Assembly: GCA_030748495.1 (NCBI GenBank)
Contig: JASMLX010000040.1
Location: 1-48,198 of the forward strand
Direction of reading: 5' to 3'
Source of the DNA: Candidatus Poribacteria bacterium
Lineage (GTDB): Bacteria > Poribacteria > WGA-4E > UBA9662
DNA: 48,198 nucleotides
The notes beneath the pieces were generated by a model that was given only the letters and a program-made list of their open reading frames with translations, made no database searches and was not told where the DNA came from. Position 1 is the first letter of the stretch. Every line of letters begins with the position of its first letter. Positions 34,896-46,500 of this stretch are shown here, in pieces. A program made the position numbers and the translations under genes.

Positions 34896-37800
34896 ATGAA
34901 ATTGAATTCATACAGCAATAATAAGCCCTTTCAACCGGGTCTGACCGATCGGCATAGTCATCAGAAGGTCAAAAAGCAACCGCCGACCTTCGGTCGGACG
35001 CTTTTGTCAACCGATAGAGGTGGCTTGCTTCAGCGAGTAACACCTTCGGCTTCGTTGTTGCTACTACTTGTCCTACCTCTTTTGACGCCTTTGTTAGCTG
35101 TTAGTCAGCAGATGGAGGTGTCTGAGCGAAACGAGGAGGGCCAGGCTATTAAGTTCGATTTTAATCTGACCAGTGGCGATCTACAAGGTCTGATTCGCTT
35201 CATCGGTGAAGAAACAGACTTTACCATCATTGCTTCATCAGAAGATATTCGGGACAAGAAGTTTGCTCTGACCAACTTAAAGTCTGTTACTATCGAGGAG
35301 ACATTGGAGAAGATCAAAACTGTTCTGTCCCAGTACAACCTGACCATGATTAAAACCGATGGTACTTTACTGATCACCACTTTTGAAAAAGCTGTACAGA
35401 TGAAAGTGCCCGTAACTCGGATTACTCCCGATCCGGAACTGGTCTCCGAGTCTGATGAAATACAGACTTATGTGATCGAACTAACCACAGCTCAAGCTTC
35501 CCAATTGGAGAAATCGATCAAGCCACTATTAAATAAATCGGCTGTTGTTTTTTCTGACGATTTTAGTAATGTCCTTGTCATTACTGATGTTTCTTCTAAT
35601 GTCCGTCGTGTGGCATCTATTTTACAGGGCATTGATGATTCTGAGATAAAACCGATTTTGGTCGAGATCATTCCAGTGGTTAACGCTGAAGCCTCTGATA
35701 TTGCGGAAACCATAAACGGTATTTTCCGCCGAGACCGTGAACAGGCGCGAAGAGTGTGGGATAAACTGGATAGGGAAGATGTGACCAGACTGGGGGGAAC
35801 GGGTGCTATTAACATGATTAATGGGCCGGTGGAGATACAAGCGGAAGAAAGCTCAAATTCGCTGCTTGTCAAAGGAACGGCTGAAAATATCGCTGCCATA
35901 AAACAAATAATTGAAAAACTGGACACCGCGCCGAGTATCCAATCCGAAGTTAAGATTTTTCGTCTTAACTATGCTATTGCTGAAGATGTGGTTGAGACGC
36001 TAGAAGATATCTTCGAAGGTATAACCGGCGGTGGGTCTAGCCGAGGTAGAGGGAGAGATGATTGGCGGCGCCGTAGTCGTGACCGCGATCGTGATCGAGG
36101 TAGAAGAGGTAGCGGCGGCGGTAATCAACAAGGCATCGTGGGTGAAATCAGCATCTCTTCCGATGAGCGATTAAACGCAGTAGTCATCTCTTCTGATCCG
36201 CGCAACTTCTCTTTTATAGAAACCATAATTACCGAACTGGATGAAGCCGACCCGCAGGACGAACTGGAAATTTACTACCTCAAGTTTGCCGACGCAGAGC
36301 AACTGGCAGAGGATTTGGCAGACCTATTCGAGGGCGGTAATGCCGGCAGTGACGACGACTGGCGGCCATGGTGGGATCGGGGTCGTGGTAGAGATCGAGG
36401 TGGAGAAGAAGGTGGAGGTGGTTTCGGTGTGCAGGGTGACGTTAATATTGTGCCCGAACTGCGTCTCAATGCGTTGCTAGTTTCTACCTCCCAGCAGAAC
36501 TTCGCCACTATCGATAAACTGATTAAAGACCTCGATGTTAGTATGCCGGACCAGGAGTGGGGAACCCGCATCTATAAACTCAAATATGCCGACGCGGCAA
36601 ATGTACAGTCCATTATCGATGGTGTGTATCAAGGTAGTTCCGGGGGAGGTGGTGGCGGACGATTCTGGTTTTTGCAACAACAGGGAAATCAAAGTCAAGG
36701 CTCTCTGGCTGGAAACGTGGTGGCTGAGGCCTATCCAACCCTAAACTCCATTATCATTTCCACTTCTACCGCCCGCAACTTCAAACTGATCGAACAATTT
36801 ATCAATGAGCTTGATGTACCAACACCACCAGGACAAAGAGAAGTAACCAAACTCTACAAGCTGGAATATACCGACGCAGAAGAGATGAATGAGCTGTTGG
36901 AACGGGTCTGGGATGAAGGCAGCGGGTTCCAAGGTTCCGGTAGAGGTAGCATGGAGCGGGGATGGCAGCGAATTGAGGCGCAACGAATGGGTCTGAGTCA
37001 GATGCAAGTCGACGTAACCTCGCTGAATGGGAAAGTGGAAATTGAAGCTGACACTCAAACTAATTCTTTGATCATACAAACTCTGGAACGATACCTGCCT
37101 GACGTGGAGGCCATGATTAAACAGCTCGACTTTATTCGGGGCCAGGTGCTGATCCAGATCGAAATTCTGGAGGTTACGCTGGACGACGATACTAAGATGG
37201 GTCTGGAACTGTCGGTCACCGAGAAAGGTATCTTTGGTCAGGAGTTAACCGATGATAATCCACTGATTGGGAGCTTACAAAGTACACTGGGCCTGGCCAG
37301 CGAGATCTCCGGTTTTAATTATGCCTTGGCCACCAACGAGTATATGGCTTTGCTGCACACCTTAATGCGGGAGAATCGTGTCAAAACACTATCGACCCCA
37401 TCGTTGTTGACTCGGGATAATCAACCGGTTTCGTGGAGTAGCGGGAAAAGTATTCCCTATTTGCAAAGTGTTAATTCTACTAATCTTGGAGGTATCGGTG
37501 AGGCGGGGACAGTATCTCAACCATTGTATAATTACGGTTTTATTGAGCCTCCCGTAGGTATTAATATCGATTTGGTACCTCATATTGCTCGTACTAAAAT
37601 TGGGGAAAGTGGAAAGCGGACGATCGGTTTGGAAATCGATCAAATACAAGCCAGTAACTTCATCGAATTCACCGATTTCAACGCCCCTATTACCGAAACC
37701 AATACCATCAGTGCCTACGTGGATGTAGAAGATGGGGAAAAGGTAGTGGTTGGGGGTATGATGCGGGAGACCCGACAGGAAGTCGAAAGCAAAGTGCCGA

Positions 37801-38036
37801 TTCTAGGCGATATCCCGTTTATCGGCCGATTGTTCCGCAAAAGTCAAAAGGTAACCGCAAACTCTGAAATCGTGTTTATTATCACGCCCCATATCATTGA
37901 TGTAACAGATCCAGCTGATCTGAAGAAACTCTATGAAGAGACTGAGAAATGGCAACTCAACGGGAATTCGTCATCACTGGCTTCTCCTTCAACAGATACC
38001 TCAGATGAGAGACCAGGGCCAGCGGAGGATAAGTAA
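34896..38036 (+). CDS. gspD: Type II secretion secretin GspD with six N1-type domains
   Basis: The outer-membrane gate, 1046 residues. The long basic start (about 50 residues) precedes a signal segment SLLLLLVLPLLTPLLAV. N0 covers about 85-165. N1-type ring repeats follow at about 188-250, 254-343, 349-450, 455-548, 555-641 and 648-745, each ending in a pattern like NAVVISS...LD. Gly/Arg/Asp-rich loops interrupt several (RSRDRDRDRGRR, GGEEGGGG). The secretin domain (about 748-1006) contains GQVLIQIEILEVTL and VPILGDIPFIGRLF. Typical GspD has three N1-type domains and about 650-700 residues. AAGGA precedes ATG 34896. It ends with a Ser/Thr-rich tail; the S-domain for pilotin binding is unclear. 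Confidence 0.96.
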   Translation: MKLNSYSNNKPFQPGLTDRHSHQKVKKQPPTFGRTLLSTDRGGLLQRVTPSASLLLLLVLPLLTPLLAVSQQMEVSERNEEGQAIKFDFNLTSGDLQGLIRFIGEETDFTIIASSEDIRDKKFALTNLKSVTIEETLEKIKTVLSQYNLTMIKTDGTLLITTFEKAVQMKVPVTRITPDPELVSESDEIQTYVIELTTAQASQLEKSIKPLLNKSAVVFSDDFSNVLVITDVSSNVRRVASILQGIDDSEIKPILVEIIPVVNAEASDIAETINGIFRRDREQARRVWDKLDREDVTRLGGTGAINMINGPVEIQAEESSNSLLVKGTAENIAAIKQIIEKLDTAPSIQSEVKIFRLNYAIAEDVVETLEDIFEGITGGGSSRGRGRDDWRRRSRDRDRDRGRRGSGGGNQQGIVGEISISSDERLNAVVISSDPRNFSFIETIITELDEADPQDELEIYYLKFADAEQLAEDLADLFEGGNAGSDDDWRPWWDRGRGRDRGGEEGGGGFGVQGDVNIVPELRLNALLVSTSQQNFATIDKLIKDLDVSMPDQEWGTRIYKLKYADAANVQSIIDGVYQGSSGGGGGGRFWFLQQQGNQSQGSLAGNVVAEAYPTLNSIIISTSTARNFKLIEQFINELDVPTPPGQREVTKLYKLEYTDAEEMNELLERVWDEGSGFQGSGRGSMERGWQRIEAQRMGLSQMQVDVTSLNGKVEIEADTQTNSLIIQTLERYLPDVEAMIKQLDFIRGQVLIQIEILEVTLDDDTKMGLELSVTEKGIFGQELTDDNPLIGSLQSTLGLASEISGFNYALATNEYMALLHTLMRENRVKTLSTPSLLTRDNQPVSWSSGKSIPYLQSVNSTNLGGIGEAGTVSQPLYNYGFIEPPVGINIDLVPHIARTKIGESGKRTIGLEIDQIQASNFIEFTDFNAPITETNTISAYVDVEDGEKVVVGGMMRETRQEVESKVPILGDIPFIGRLFRKSQKVTANSEIVFIITPHIIDVTDPADLKKLYEETEKWQLNGNSSSLASPSTDTSDERPGPAEDK
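34983..34997. repeat. CCGAC-N5-GTCGG palindrome (inside gspD start)
   Basis: CCGAC CTTCG GTCGG, a 6-bp stem with a TTC loop, lies in DNA encoding the unusual N-terminal extension of GspD before its signal segment. Confidence 0.5.
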
Positions 38037-38387
38037 CTCTGCGCACCTTGCTGGCCAAGCATAACTCGCCCCAGTTCCACCAAAAAACTTTTCTATCTCA
38101 CCTTCACACTTCTCCACCCGTTAAACAGGGGTGCGTGAGTATTCGAGCGATAGGTCTGTGGGAGCATGGATTCACACCGCCAATTCAACCTTAAACCCGC
38201 CTCTTGCTATAAAATTCACCTCCCTTTTCAGGTCACTTACTGGATTTGCAAAACTCCCCTTGGCTTGGGCCAATGTAGCGGATTTATTTATGATATAATT
38301 TGCGCCACGTTTTAACGTCATGCTGCAATCTAGTTGTGGTTGCCTAAACGATTACAATACCGGATTGTGCGATAAATGAGGGGATTT
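38037..38387. other. Intergenic region after gspD
   Basis: About 350 nt with no open frame of note. TATAAT within ATGATATAATTTG near 38290 could be a -10 element for the downstream oxidoreductase genes, but no good -35 at 16-18 nt was seen. No clear terminator hairpin follows gspD. Confidence 0.4.
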
Positions 38388-39335
38388 ATGGAACTAAAAG
38401 TTGCGGTTATCGGTTGTGGTGGCCGGGGTCGAGGACATGTAAAGACGCTAGCCCAATTCCCGGATGTCGATCTGGTTGCCGTCTGTGACCCAATCGAAGA
38501 ATCACGCCAAAACGTTATAGACGAACATCAAATTTCAAAAGGATACAGTGATCTAGCCACCATGCTAGATTCAGAGACATTGGATGCAGTTTGGGTGGCA
38601 CCACCCGCCCATCTGAATATGGAGGTGGCACTCCCCTGCCTGGAACGCGGGGTCAACACCCTGATGGAAAAGCCACCTGGGTTAAGTTCAGAACAGGCAC
38701 AACAGTTGCGGGAAGCAGCCCAAAAAACCGGTGCTAAAGCCATGGTCGGGTGGAATCGCCGATTTAACGGGTTTATTACCGCAGCCAGAGAGCAGGTCGA
38801 AGCGTGCGGTAAAGTGATTCAGGTGGTGGGAGAATTTCACAAAAACATTCACCAACTTGTCGATTCTGGTAAATTTTCGCCTTCGATTTGTGATCTGATG
38901 TTACTGGAATCGCCGATTCATGCCATTGATACTGTCCGAGCCATTGCAGGGGGGAAAGTAACGGAAGTTCATAGCGTGGTTCGTCGAACCATCTCAGACT
39001 ACCGGGATATGCACGGCGCAACGATTGTTTTTGATAATGACTGCCTGGTACACCTGATTGCCAACTACACCGCCGGTAGGCGCTTGGAACGGTATGAGAT
39101 TCATGGTCACAATATCTCGGCCTATTTGGAGGGGGTATCGGAAGGTAAAATTTGCCGCGATGGTCAAGTCACGGAACTAACTAAACCCGAAGAGGACAGT
39201 ACCTGGCTACAAAATCGGTATTTTATTGATCGCATCAAAGCCAATTTGCCAATTGAATTGCCCGCCGCCAACTTGGATGAAGCGGTAAAGACAATGGATC
39301 TGGCCATGCAAATCTTGGCTGGGACCAGAGCCTAA
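38388..39335 (+). CDS. Gfo/Idh/MocA-family NAD(P)-dependent oxidoreductase (first)
   Basis: 315 residues with an N-terminal Rossmann fold (VAVIGCGGRGRGHVKTLAQF), the conserved TLMEKPPGLS at about residue 90 (the EKP element contacting substrate or cofactor), a GWNRRFN segment, and the Gfo/Idh C-terminal domain with LLESPIHAIDTVRAI supplying the usual active-site His. Family members oxidise or epimerise sugars and inositols; the substrate is unknown. The frame is open from ATG 38376, but GAGGGG precedes ATG 38388 by about 5 nt. It is 27 nt upstream of a second member of the family. Confidence 0.93.
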   Translation: MELKVAVIGCGGRGRGHVKTLAQFPDVDLVAVCDPIEESRQNVIDEHQISKGYSDLATMLDSETLDAVWVAPPAHLNMEVALPCLERGVNTLMEKPPGLSSEQAQQLREAAQKTGAKAMVGWNRRFNGFITAAREQVEACGKVIQVVGEFHKNIHQLVDSGKFSPSICDLMLLESPIHAIDTVRAIAGGKVTEVHSVVRRTISDYRDMHGATIVFDNDCLVHLIANYTAGRRLERYEIHGHNISAYLEGVSEGKICRDGQVTELTKPEEDSTWLQNRYFIDRIKANLPIELPAANLDEAVKTMDLAMQILAGTRA

Positions 39336-39362
39336 GGGCCGTCTAATAAAAAGGAATCTTTA

Positions 39363-40418
39363 ATGAGTCAACCTGTAAAAGTCGGGGTGATCGGATGTGG
39401 TGTGATAGGATCTCGCCATATCGCTGATTCCCTGGCCTCCAATCAAACCGAATTGGTCGCTGTAGCTGATCTGATGGAATCATACCGGGACCGAGTTGTT
39501 GAACGGTTCCAACCGCCAAAAGTCTATAAAACCGGAGCGGATCTAATCGCTGACGTGGAAATCGAAGCGGTAGTGTTAGCCTTTCCTACAGCCTATCGAA
39601 CAGCCGTAGCCAAAGAGGCCTTCTCTGCCGGCAAGCATGTTTTGTTGGAAAAGCCGGTGGCCATGAACAGCACAGAGGTCGAAGAGATGATCGCTATCAA
39701 AGGTGATCTTAAGGGAGGGTGCTGTTCTTGTCGCTATCGGTTATTCGATGGGACCGACTTTGCGACCCAACTTATCACCGATGGAAAGTTAGGCCAGTTA
39801 AGGTCGGTCTTTTTTCGCGATCTACGCCCGATTGGAAAGAAACCTGAAGGCGATCTGCCGCCCGCCTGGCGACTCAAAAGGTCGCTCAACGGCGGAGGGA
39901 TCCTGGTCAACTGGAGCAGTTACGATCTCGACTTTCTACTGGGGCTAACCGGCTGGCGTCTGGAACCTCAAGCGGTTTTTGCCCAGACCTGGTCGATCGC
40001 ACTTGAATTTGCCGATTATATCGTTCCTGACTCAGATGCCGAAACCCATTATGCGGCACTAATCCGTTGTCAGGATGATGTCGTTATCAACATTGAGCGA
40101 GGTGAGTATATGTCAACGCAAACCGGTCCAATTTCATCTTGGGAGATTATCGGTAGCCGCGGCGCGTTAAGAATGAATATGCTTCAACACAACCCGTGTC
40201 GCATCGAACACACCTACATAACGGATGAAGGGCTGCAGACTGAAGCGATATATGAGCAGGTAGAATCCGCTTATTGTAGCCCGATTGAAGATCTCGCACG
40301 TGCTATCCGGGAAGACCAACAACCAAAAACCAGCCTAGAAAACTCGCTGATTGTGCAACGGATTACCGATGGGATCTATGCTTCCGCAGACCAGAGAACT
40401 GAGATTTCAATTGAGTAA
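39363..40418 (+). CDS. Gfo/Idh/MocA-family oxidoreductase (second)
   Basis: 351 residues. It has the Rossmann motif VGVIGCGVIGSRHIADSLAS, the EKP motif HVLLEKPVAMN, and a C-terminal domain with GGILVNWSSYDLDFLLGLTG, where a Ser/Tyr pair occupies the region that in many members holds the catalytic His. AAAGGA precedes ATG 39363. The pairing with the preceding gene suggests two steps on the same sugar or cyclitol, but nothing nearby identifies the substrate. Confidence 0.92.
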   Translation: MSQPVKVGVIGCGVIGSRHIADSLASNQTELVAVADLMESYRDRVVERFQPPKVYKTGADLIADVEIEAVVLAFPTAYRTAVAKEAFSAGKHVLLEKPVAMNSTEVEEMIAIKGDLKGGCCSCRYRLFDGTDFATQLITDGKLGQLRSVFFRDLRPIGKKPEGDLPPAWRLKRSLNGGGILVNWSSYDLDFLLGLTGWRLEPQAVFAQTWSIALEFADYIVPDSDAETHYAALIRCQDDVVINIERGEYMSTQTGPISSWEIIGSRGALRMNMLQHNPCRIEHTYITDEGLQTEAIYEQVESAYCSPIEDLARAIREDQQPKTSLENSLIVQRITDGIYASADQRTEISIE

Positions 40419-40528
40419 TGGTTGCCACTAAATCCATACCTGATTTGATTGATACGAGGTGTGATAAAAGCGAGATGAATACCATGACTTGGTGCCAGCA
40501 TTAGGCATCTGCTTCTGTTGCAGGCTGA

Positions 40529-43500
40529 ATGATGAAAGCTAGAGTTCTCCTGGTAACATCAGCACTGGTACTGACCAGTTTAATTGTAGCTGGGGTTCTT
40601 TTTCTAAGATCGAGCTATTTGCGGGAGAAAATTCGCTTGGTCTTAGAACAGCAACTCCAGAAGCAATTACATCATCCGGTGCAGATTGGACGAGTCGAAG
40701 GTAATGTATTGAAACATCTGAGTGTGCGGGATATTGTAATCAAAGCCAGGGCCAAAGCCCAAGCGAATGCCACTACCTCGTCTACCTCCAGCCCAATACT
40801 GGCTGGGGAGGAGGATCTCCTAGAAACCAAAGAGATCCGCTTCAAATATCAGCTTTGGGGACTACTGTTCGGGCGGTTTTTGGTAACAGAACTCAAAGTT
40901 ACAGACCCACAAATTAACCTTACCATCGCCCCTGATGGCCGCTTAATTCTGCCTCAACTTCGCATCGCTGGAACTCTTACCGAAGAAGCAGACGGCAAAT
41001 CAGAAAATCAAAAAAAAACTGGTTCTTCATTCGCTGCTTCAACCTTTGCCTTTCGGTCTAACGTCTCAAATGTTAAGATCGAAGATGGGGCAATAAAAAT
41101 CATCGACCCATACCGTAACCTCCAGTTAGGTGTGACAGGCGTTCAAATGTCTGTTCGAGGGCCATTGGATCGGTGGGATCACCATGGGAATCTAGCTGTT
41201 CAAGATGGCCAGATTATCGTTAACGGTATCGAAACTAAGATCGGCGGCATCGAAACAGCGTTCGATCTGAGTCAAAAATCAGGTCAATTACGGCAGATGC
41301 AGCTGGTACTTGGCAATTCTAAAATGACAGTTTCAGGACAGGCCAATTCGGTAGATTCAAGCTCACCTGCCCCGGATAACCCGGCGGGCACCACGTCGTC
41401 CACATTTCAAGCTAAAGTCGATATTGACCTTGATTTTCGGGATTTGGCTAATTTCTTCCCTAACGACCAGATTGAAGGTGAGGCCGAGATTCGGCTCGAG
41501 ACTCAGGGGTCAGTAGAGGGAATTACGGGGCAGTTGGGTATTAAATTGCCTTTCGCCAAGCTAAATCAACTTTACCTTGAACAGGTTACAACCTATGCCC
41601 GTTTTTCTGAAAATCAGCTTTCTCTGCGCGAGATTTCAGGCAAGCTGGCTGATGGAACGCTTAACGGTTGGGCAGAAATTAAAAACGATGCCACAACCGA
41701 AGAGGTTCGTTATCGCGGACAACTGGAACTCCTACAAGCTCGAGCGGAGAAGATTTTCCCCATGATTTACGATTTGACCAACGTCGTAGTTTCAACAGGT
41801 CAAGTCGATAGTACTCTCTCGTTTGAAGGGCAAAGTCTCGATTTGGCCCAATGCCAGATCAGAGGAGATTTGGCTTACTCCGATGGCCAACTGAATCAGA
41901 TTCCGATTGGGCTTTCCAAACTGAATTGGACAGTAGAGCAAGACCAACTTCAAGCCACAGCCAATCTCGATCAAGCTCAAATTCACCTGAAAGGTACTGT
42001 TGGATTCCGGCAAGAGAGGCATATAGATCTACAGATTCAGCGGATCCAGATGGGGAAACTGTCTCAGATTCTCGACATTCCCGATCTAAGTGGTGATGGC
42101 CAGTTGACTGGCACTCTTGTAGATCAAAAACTAGAGGGGCAGTTGCAAGTTCCAAAGGCGTATCTATTTCAGGTGCCAATTGGGGGATTGACAGCGAATT
42201 TTGATTATCACGACGGTCTGGTAACGATTCAGCCTCTAGAACTGGTTAAGAATCAGAGCCGCTTGACAATTATCGGCACGGCTAAAACATCAAGTGACAT
42301 TCCCGTCGATTTGCTGTTGCGAGTCGATCCATTCTATATCCAAGACTACATCCGTTTGGTCGGTGACTATCCCGTGCAGGGTTTGGCAAAAGGTAGGCTT
42401 TACCTGAACGGAACGTTGCGATCTCTTGATGGGCGTGGGGCTTTCCAAATCGAGGATGGTCGTGCCTGGGATTTGCGGTTCGATCCGGTAACGCTACCGA
42501 TGCAGATTGACGACTACCTGGTGAAAATTCACGATTTTGAACTGTTTGCCCGTGGCCAGCGAGGCGTCATGAACTTTGAGATTAATCCTGACCTCGACTA
42601 CTCCCTAGAGTTCGAAACTGATCCTGTTAGCCTGCAACAAATCGCTTATGCCAGAGGCGAACCCGACTTTCCATTGGATAGCCAGTTGATACTAACAGCT
42701 CAAGGGGAAGGAAATGCGGCCTATCCACACATCGATTTGCAAGCAGACCTGGTAGATATTCGCTATGAGGTTTCAGAATATGGCGATGTATCTCTACCGC
42801 CAGCCAAGATTACGGGCACCTTCGCCGATAATCGACTCGATCTAGAAGGAATTGGTTTTGGCAACAGTTGTCGATTGCGTGGAACGATTATGGCCGCTCC
42901 AGGCACTCCTTATCAACTGCTGATTCGAGGCAAGCAGATGGATGCCAGCCAGATTTTACGGATTATCAATCCTTACGTTGGTGGCTACTTTGCCGGTCGT
43001 GCCGATGGCAGTATGACCCTGAATGGTGACCTGGAAGACTTGACAACGGTAGAACTTGATCTAGAGCTGAAGAACTTCTTATTGATACCTTCAAGTTTGC
43101 CACCATCTCCCTCCGCGAAAGCGAAGGGAGATAACAGTAAGGATGTTCGAGCCAAAGGCCACTTCGCGAACAAGTTGGTGGTATCTGTCGAATCTATGCA
43201 TCCTGCCACCTTAACCAATGATGGACCGGTTAAGATTCGCTATGGACGACTAACCGAAGGTCGGTTGCCATCATCGCCAATGAGCGATAAGGGCTGGATA
43301 ATTGAACGTTTTTGGTTACGTGGTTGTGGCGAACCAGAGATGGCAATCATGGTCACTGATAAGTATATTCGACCTAATGTAACAACCCAAACGACTCCTG
43401 TAATCCATGACTTTGCAACAGGCCAAACTTCAGGCATCTATTTCACCAACTTCTTTGGTTTGCCCAAGGTTTTGTCAGGGCGAATCAGCTATCGCTTGGC

Positions 43501-46500
43501 TGTTAACGAATCCTTTAATGATTTCATCTTAGATTGGTCTTGCCCAGAGTTAGACCTAATTGCATCGACAATCGACAAGTCAGCATCGGAAATAACAGGC
43601 CTAATCCGATTTAACGGTAGTCGAGGGCGTCTAAAGTTCGATGGCAAACAGGTCACCTTGGCTCAAACTTCTCTGTCACTCAACGATAACTCGATCGATC
43701 TTCGGGGGCGATTTACACTCGACCAACCTTTACCTGAGATTGAGGGCCTACCTGACACCGGTAACCGGATTTCGTTGCAATGCAATAATTTCGATCTCTC
43801 TAAATTAAAACTATCTTCGATTTGGCCGGACGTAACCTATCTGACGGGGCAAGCGGATCTATCTGCCCAAATTACTGGTAGCTTAAAACGGCCTTATCTG
43901 CGTAGTTCAATCGGTTTGAATCAGGTTCATCTAGAAACAGATTCGTTGCCGGCCCCTATCGATAATTTGACGGCCCAACTGCGAATCTCAAGTGACCTGA
44001 CGCCTTTGGTACGGAATTCATCCTCGACTCAATCCCCGCTTTCACCGGAACAGATACTTCCACTATTGGCTGATATCAAACTGACCAGTGCGGTCTGGCG
44101 AACCAATTCCCTGATCGGAGTTGAGGACATGGCTCTGGTTGCTAACGGTCGCTTTCAATCTACTGCAACGCTTCAACTGATGGTCGCTGACACCTCAACG
44201 CTGACTCGAAGGAGCAGCGTCTCAGTTGGACGCTGGCAAGTAGATCTGAGTGGAGAGAAAATTGAATTACAACCTTTTCTACAAAAATACTTGCCCCGGA
44301 CAGCGGCGAGTTCACCTGTAAATGGAATTATCACTCTGGCCACTCAGTTTAAAGGTCAAGGTTTTAAGGTGCAGTCAGCAACGGTTGATTGTCATGACCT
44401 TTCTCTAAATCTTAGTCAAACCCCCTTCCATGTTCAGGAGCCTGCTCGCCTTCGTTTTTCGGAGGAAACAATTCATATCGACAGTTTAAAACTTTCGACG
44501 CCGGCTGTCGAAAATAGTGCCGACCGTAGGTTGGGCACGCTTTTGGAACTTTCTGGGCAGTTGAGTTCAAATGTTGGCGTGCTCCATACACCCACCGCCC
44601 TTTTATTAGAACTGAAACAACTCCCGCTGGAGGTCGTTTATGCCTTAGCTTCGTTGTTTGTAGCCGATTTAAATCTTAACTTCGACAGTCCATCCGCGAA
44701 GCGTGGCCGGTTGAGCGGTAGGGCCTCACTTAGCCAAACGCTCGACGATCCCGTCATTATCTCAGCTTGGCAACTCGATTTCGCTGACGCTCAACTGATG
44801 GGTCAGATTACCTACTTGGATAAGCAGTTAAGCATCCGGCAAGGGCAGTTGGCAGGACTACAGATCTCTGGTAATCTACCTGTCAGGTTATCTCTATTGC
44901 CTTCTCCTACCGGTGCGGTCTGGCAGCCGTTGAATCAGCCTCTTCAGATCGCACTGAAAGGAACGAAAATTGATTTTGGTCTTTTGTCTCATTTGGCGTC
45001 GGAAATTTCACGGCTGAAACCGACAAGATCTAATGATCAGATTTGGCCGCAGAATGCCTCCGGTCACATGGAAGTAGATCTGCGTATTCTCGGTACTACA
45101 ATGATCCCCTATCTGCAAGGTGATCTAACCCTACAAAATGGACGGATGAATCTTCTGGAATTACCCTTGTCTGAGGTAAACTGGTCTATTCAGGCTGAGC
45201 CGGATCTAATTACGCTTTCGGCTTTTCAACTCAATATTGGCAATAGTCATTATCATACTCAAGCTAATATAGTCATGGATGGATTGCGGCCACAGCAGTT
45301 GATAATAGATGATTTTAGATTCATTAAAGCTCAAGTACAAGATCTGGTTACACTGACCTTTGGTTGGCTTACCCATATGAGTCAGCCAGACCAAGGAATT
45401 GCTGTTCCTCAACAACTTTCGGAACTAATCTCAGGTCAGTTGAACGGTAACTTTAGTAGTTTGATCCCTCTGGCTTTATCTTCTAAAAAACCTTCTCATA
45501 CCCCGACGCTCGACCTAGAGGTTGAAGACCTCAGGCTAAACGTTCATCAACCGGGGGTTCTCAATTCTCGACCTCCGATCGAAGCCGAGGGGCGGTTTGT
45601 TACCATTATCAATACTCAGCCGCTACACCTTAAGTTACAAGATCAAAGATTGATGCTGGATTCATTTACCCTAGTTCCCTCCCCGTTAGCGTCGATTACA
45701 GATCTAAATATAGCTTCAGGAAAGTATCCAACTGGAGATCGGCGATTACAAATTACCGGACTTGGATACTGGCAGTTGGATCAGGCGCTCGATTTTAGTT
45801 TTGAGGCTACAAATATAGACCTGCAAACTCTGATCCAACTACTAAATCTGGATCAAGCAATACCAAAAGATTTAGTCATTGACGGGAGAATAGACACAGA
45901 ATTACAGGTAAGCGGCACCGTCGCAACCCCGCAAATTGCGCTCAACTGGCAAGCCAAAACACCGATTACCCTCAACCAAACCGAAGCCGATACTTTTGAA
46001 GGTCAAATGGTTCTTGACGGCAAGCATATTTTCATCGGTAATGAAAAAAAACCTATTCGTGTAAAAGTCGGCCAAAACCAATTACTCTTTGATCTGGAAA
46101 TTGATGATGTTAGCCAAGAGGATGGGGGCACCCGACAGCAAATTGGAGGTCGATTAGACCTGCAGGCACAGGATCTGGGTGTTCTTCCACTTTTGTTTCC
46201 ACAGTTTGGGTACGCAAGTGGACATGGTAGCGTGAACTTAACACTTGGTGGACGTTTAGAATCGCCTAAGCTGAAAGGATTTGCTAAGTTTCAGAAGGTG
46301 AAACTCAATCTACCGGATCCCAGGATCAATGTAGACCAGACCGAAATTAACCTGGACTTTACCGATCAAGGCATCGAAATTCGGGAACTGCAGGGGTGGT
46401 TGAACAACGGCCGCTACAAAATCGATGGATGGGTAGAATCCAAATGGTCGCCAACCGAAGGTCGTACCCTGACTGACCTGAATGTACAGATGAGTCTTCG

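Noticed and set aside
36040..36120. Arg/Asp repeat DNA as a tandem repeat or CRISPR-like array
   Set aside because: It is low-complexity coding for a GspD loop; no regular spacers or exact repeats.
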